7,290 bases of DNA, taken from positions 1-7,290 of the forward strand of contig JAUYTA010000250.1 of assembly GCA_030695265.1 (NCBI GenBank). Reading direction: 5' to 3'. The notes beneath the pieces were generated by a model. The model had not been told where the DNA came from. It ran no database searches and saw only the letters and a program-made list of their open reading frames with translations. Below, piece after piece: positions 5,991 to 7,290 of the stretch. Position 1 is the stretch's first letter, and each line of letters opens with the position of its first letter. This DNA comes from Bacteroidota bacterium. Lineage in GTDB: Bacteria > Bacteroidota > Bacteroidia > Bacteroidales > Prolixibacteraceae. The translations under genes were made by a program, and so were the position numbers.

Positions 5991-6877
5991 TAGTAGCTCG
6001 TTTCCGAATCAAGAATAAACCCTTCCAGATCATCCCAGTCATTTGTTTCGGCGCTTTCAGGAATAGAAACAGTTATCCTTATGCCCCCGTCAAAATTATC
6101 ATTGATGCTCACTGTTCCGCCCAACAAATTGGCATAAGCCAAAACGATTGATAAACCCAACCCATGACCTGTATTTATGGAATTGATCTTTTCATCCAAT
6201 TGTTTGAAACGATCAAATATAATATTTCGGTTTTCTGGCACGATGCCTTTCCCATGATCAGAAACCTCCACCGATAGAATCCTGTTACTAAAAATGAACA
6301 CAATTTCAATGGTTGAATCGCAGTGACTAAATTTTATTGAATTGCTGATCAGGTTCTTAAGTATCAAATCCAGTTTTTCCCTGTCTGATAAAAACATGAG
6401 CGATTCGTCTGGTTCTGATTCATTTATAAAACTTGTCGCCAGCCTGATTTTCTTTTTCTTCAACTGCTTACTGAAATATTGGTTCAGGTGGTCGCTTAAA
6501 TCCTTTATACTGAAACTTGATAATTTAATTTCATCCATACCAGCTTCGTTGCCAGCAGCCGCAAAAATATTCTTCAACTGAAAATCGAGGTGAAAAGCTT
6601 CGTCGAAAATTAGTTCAGCCATACGGTGGGCGGTGCCCATTTGACCTTCGTTCAGTTGTTGAATGTTTCCGGCCAAAGCAAGAACACTTGCAAACGGATT
6701 GACGATTTCATTGGTAATATTGCTGATAAAATGACCTTTGAATCGCTCTGAATCCCGAAGTTTTTCGTTGACTTTATGAAGATTCCTGAGTAATTCATCA
6801 TTTTCAGATTGAAGCTGTGAAAGCTGCTTTCGGCAATTTTCCATCTCATTTTCACTTTTATTTCCGGAATAGCTCAT
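5990..6877 (-). CDS. Histidine-kinase-like ATPase protein lacking the phospho-acceptor His
   Basis: A 295-residue soluble protein. Residues 8-48 are a probable coiled coil rich in Glu, Lys, Gln and Leu. A HisKA-like helical pair follows, then a HATPase domain at about 165-272. The ATP-binding boxes look complete: Asn175/Asn179 in KNLISNSIKFS, Asp207-His-Gly-Lys-Gly211, the FDRF segment at 221-224 and GHGLGL at 237-242. The acceptor motif is not: where active kinases have NMSHEIRTP, this protein has NITNEIVNP (53-61), with Asn56 (codon AAT, 6712-6710) at the histidine position and Arg and Thr also changed. A 20-residue acidic tail (from about 275) follows the ATPase domain. There is no receiver or membrane segment. 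The gene is sandwiched between cheR (4-bp ATGA overlap) and cheD (1-bp overlap), so it is co-expressed with the adaptation enzymes. It may act as a regulatory ATP-binding partner, or phosphorylate another kinase in trans; this is inference. It is not obviously a pseudogene, as the frame is intact. Confidence 0.82.
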   Translation of the reverse strand: MSYSGNKSENEMENCRKQLSQLQSENDELLRNLHKVNEKLRDSERFKGHFISNITNEIVNPFASVLALAGNIQQLNEGQMGTAHRMAELIFDEAFHLDFQLKNIFAAAGNEAGMDEIKLSSFSIKDLSDHLNQYFSKQLKKKKIRLATSFINESEPDESLMFLSDREKLDLILKNLISNSIKFSHCDSTIEIVFIFSNRILSVEVSDHGKGIVPENRNIIFDRFKQLDEKINSINTGHGLGLSIVLAYANLLGGTVSINDNFDGGIRITVSIPESAETNDWDDLEGFILDSETSY

Positions 6878-7290
6878 AGACTTATATTTTTTTTAACATA
6901 TACACTCGGGGCAATCGACCTGATTGGCAGGTTCATATTAATAAGCGATTCGGAATGCCCAATAAATAAAAAACCACCGTCAACCAACCTGTCCAGCACT
7001 TTTGTCAATATTTCAACTTGCACTGCCTGTTCAAAATAAATCAATGTATTCCGCAGAAAAACAACATTGAAATCATCTTTAAGCTCATACACATCGTCCA
7101 TTAAATTTAAGTAGCCGAACCGAACTTTATTGCGAATTTCTTTTACAAGCCGAACTTTTTGATCACTTGAACTCTTGCTTTTCAGAAAATATTTTCGTTT
7201 CAACTCCATTGAAATTTCATCAACCTGTGCCATCGGATAAATGGCTTCTTTGGCCGCTTTAAGCATCCGGGTCGAAATATCGGTTGCAGT
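6874..7290 (-). CDS. cheR: Chemotaxis protein methyltransferase CheR, C-terminal part
   Basis: The last 138 residues of a CheR whose 5' end lies beyond the right edge. CheR transfers methyl groups from S-adenosylmethionine to glutamates of chemoreceptors. The fragment opens with ATDIS, the end of the second strand of the methyltransferase fold, whose acidic residue contacts the cofactor. Later come FLRNTLIYFE (matching the family's FCRNVLIYFD, with Leu for Cys) and GGFLFIGHSESL, both hallmarks of CheR. An ATG at 7266 might be taken as the start, but the reading frame stays open to the edge and the conserved ATDIS lies upstream of it, so it is internal. The N-terminal helical domain and the glycine-rich cofactor loop are outside the window. 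The stop overlaps the start of the following kinase-like gene by 4 bp (ATGA). Confidence 0.93.
   Translation of the reverse strand, partial: TATDISTRMLKAAKEAIYPMAQVDEISMELKRKYFLKSKSSSDQKVRLVKEIRNKVRFGYLNLMDDVYELKDDFNVVFLRNTLIYFEQAVQVEILTKVLDRLVDGGFLFIGHSESLINMNLPIRSIAPSVYVKKNISL

Noticed and set aside
5755..6042. Minus-strand open frame across the kinase-like gene and cheD junction.
   Set aside because: It is out of frame with two well-supported genes and has no recognisable motif; the junction is a normal 1-bp TAATG overlap.
6874..7266. A complete small protein starting at ATG 7266.
   Set aside because: The frame is open to the window edge and encodes the conserved CheR ATDIS segment upstream, so this is the truncated C-terminal part of CheR.
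1..7290. Mobile elements, CRISPR arrays, tRNA or rRNA genes.
   Set aside because: No transposase, terminal inverted repeats, regularly spaced repeats or tRNA-like cloverleaf were noticed on either strand.

Overview
The window looks like a chromosomal segment of a Bacteroidota bacterium. This rests on three things: AT-rich intergenic DNA with TAnnTTTG-type -7 promoter boxes, start codons preceded by A-rich stretches instead of Shine-Dalgarno sequences, and proteins of Bacteroidota type (a short stand-alone precorrin-2 dehydrogenase, a DUF2061 protein and a conserved ATP-grasp-like protein). The order or family cannot be fixed from the sequence alone; Marinilabiliales is only an impression.

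Layout. (1) Positions 1-904, minus strand: the start of a sulfate/sulfite assimilation operon, read as DUF2061 membrane protein, then precorrin-2 dehydrogenase (siroheme synthesis), then the N-terminus of the sulfite reductase flavoprotein CysJ, cut by the left edge. (2) Positions 905-1233: the intergenic region between two divergent units. Its minus-strand side holds a promoter, a 23-codon leader ORF with a Met-Tyr-Met-Cys-Met-Trp core, and an intrinsic terminator just upstream of the first structural gene. One arm of that terminator can pair instead with a segment inside the leader ORF. Together these look like a ribosome-mediated attenuator sensing methionine/cysteine supply. The plus-strand side holds the promoter of the next gene. 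(3) Positions 1234-2460, plus strand: a single ATP-grasp-like protein of unknown function, whose 3' end overlaps the end of the opposing operon by 28 bp. (4) Positions 2433-7290, minus strand: a tightly packed chemosensory/two-component operon, read from the right edge as cheR (5' end cut off), a histidine-kinase-like protein without the phospho-acceptor histidine, cheD, cheB, a REC-HisKA-HATPase-REC hybrid kinase, and a single-domain response regulator.

How the parts work together. In the sulfur operon, the dehydrogenase supplies the siroheme precursor needed by the sulfite reductase hemoprotein, and CysJ supplies its electrons. The attenuator would let the operon run when Met- or Cys-tRNA charging is low. 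In the chemosensory operon, CheR methylates, CheB demethylates or deamidates, and CheD deamidates receptor glutamines, so the full receptor-adaptation set is present. No CheA, CheW or chemoreceptor is visible in the window. Two kinase-like proteins and a stand-alone receiver are co-transcribed with the set, which suggests phosphorelay control linked to adaptation.

The most notable observations are the Met/Cys leader-peptide attenuator and the kinase-like protein with Asn at the histidine position.
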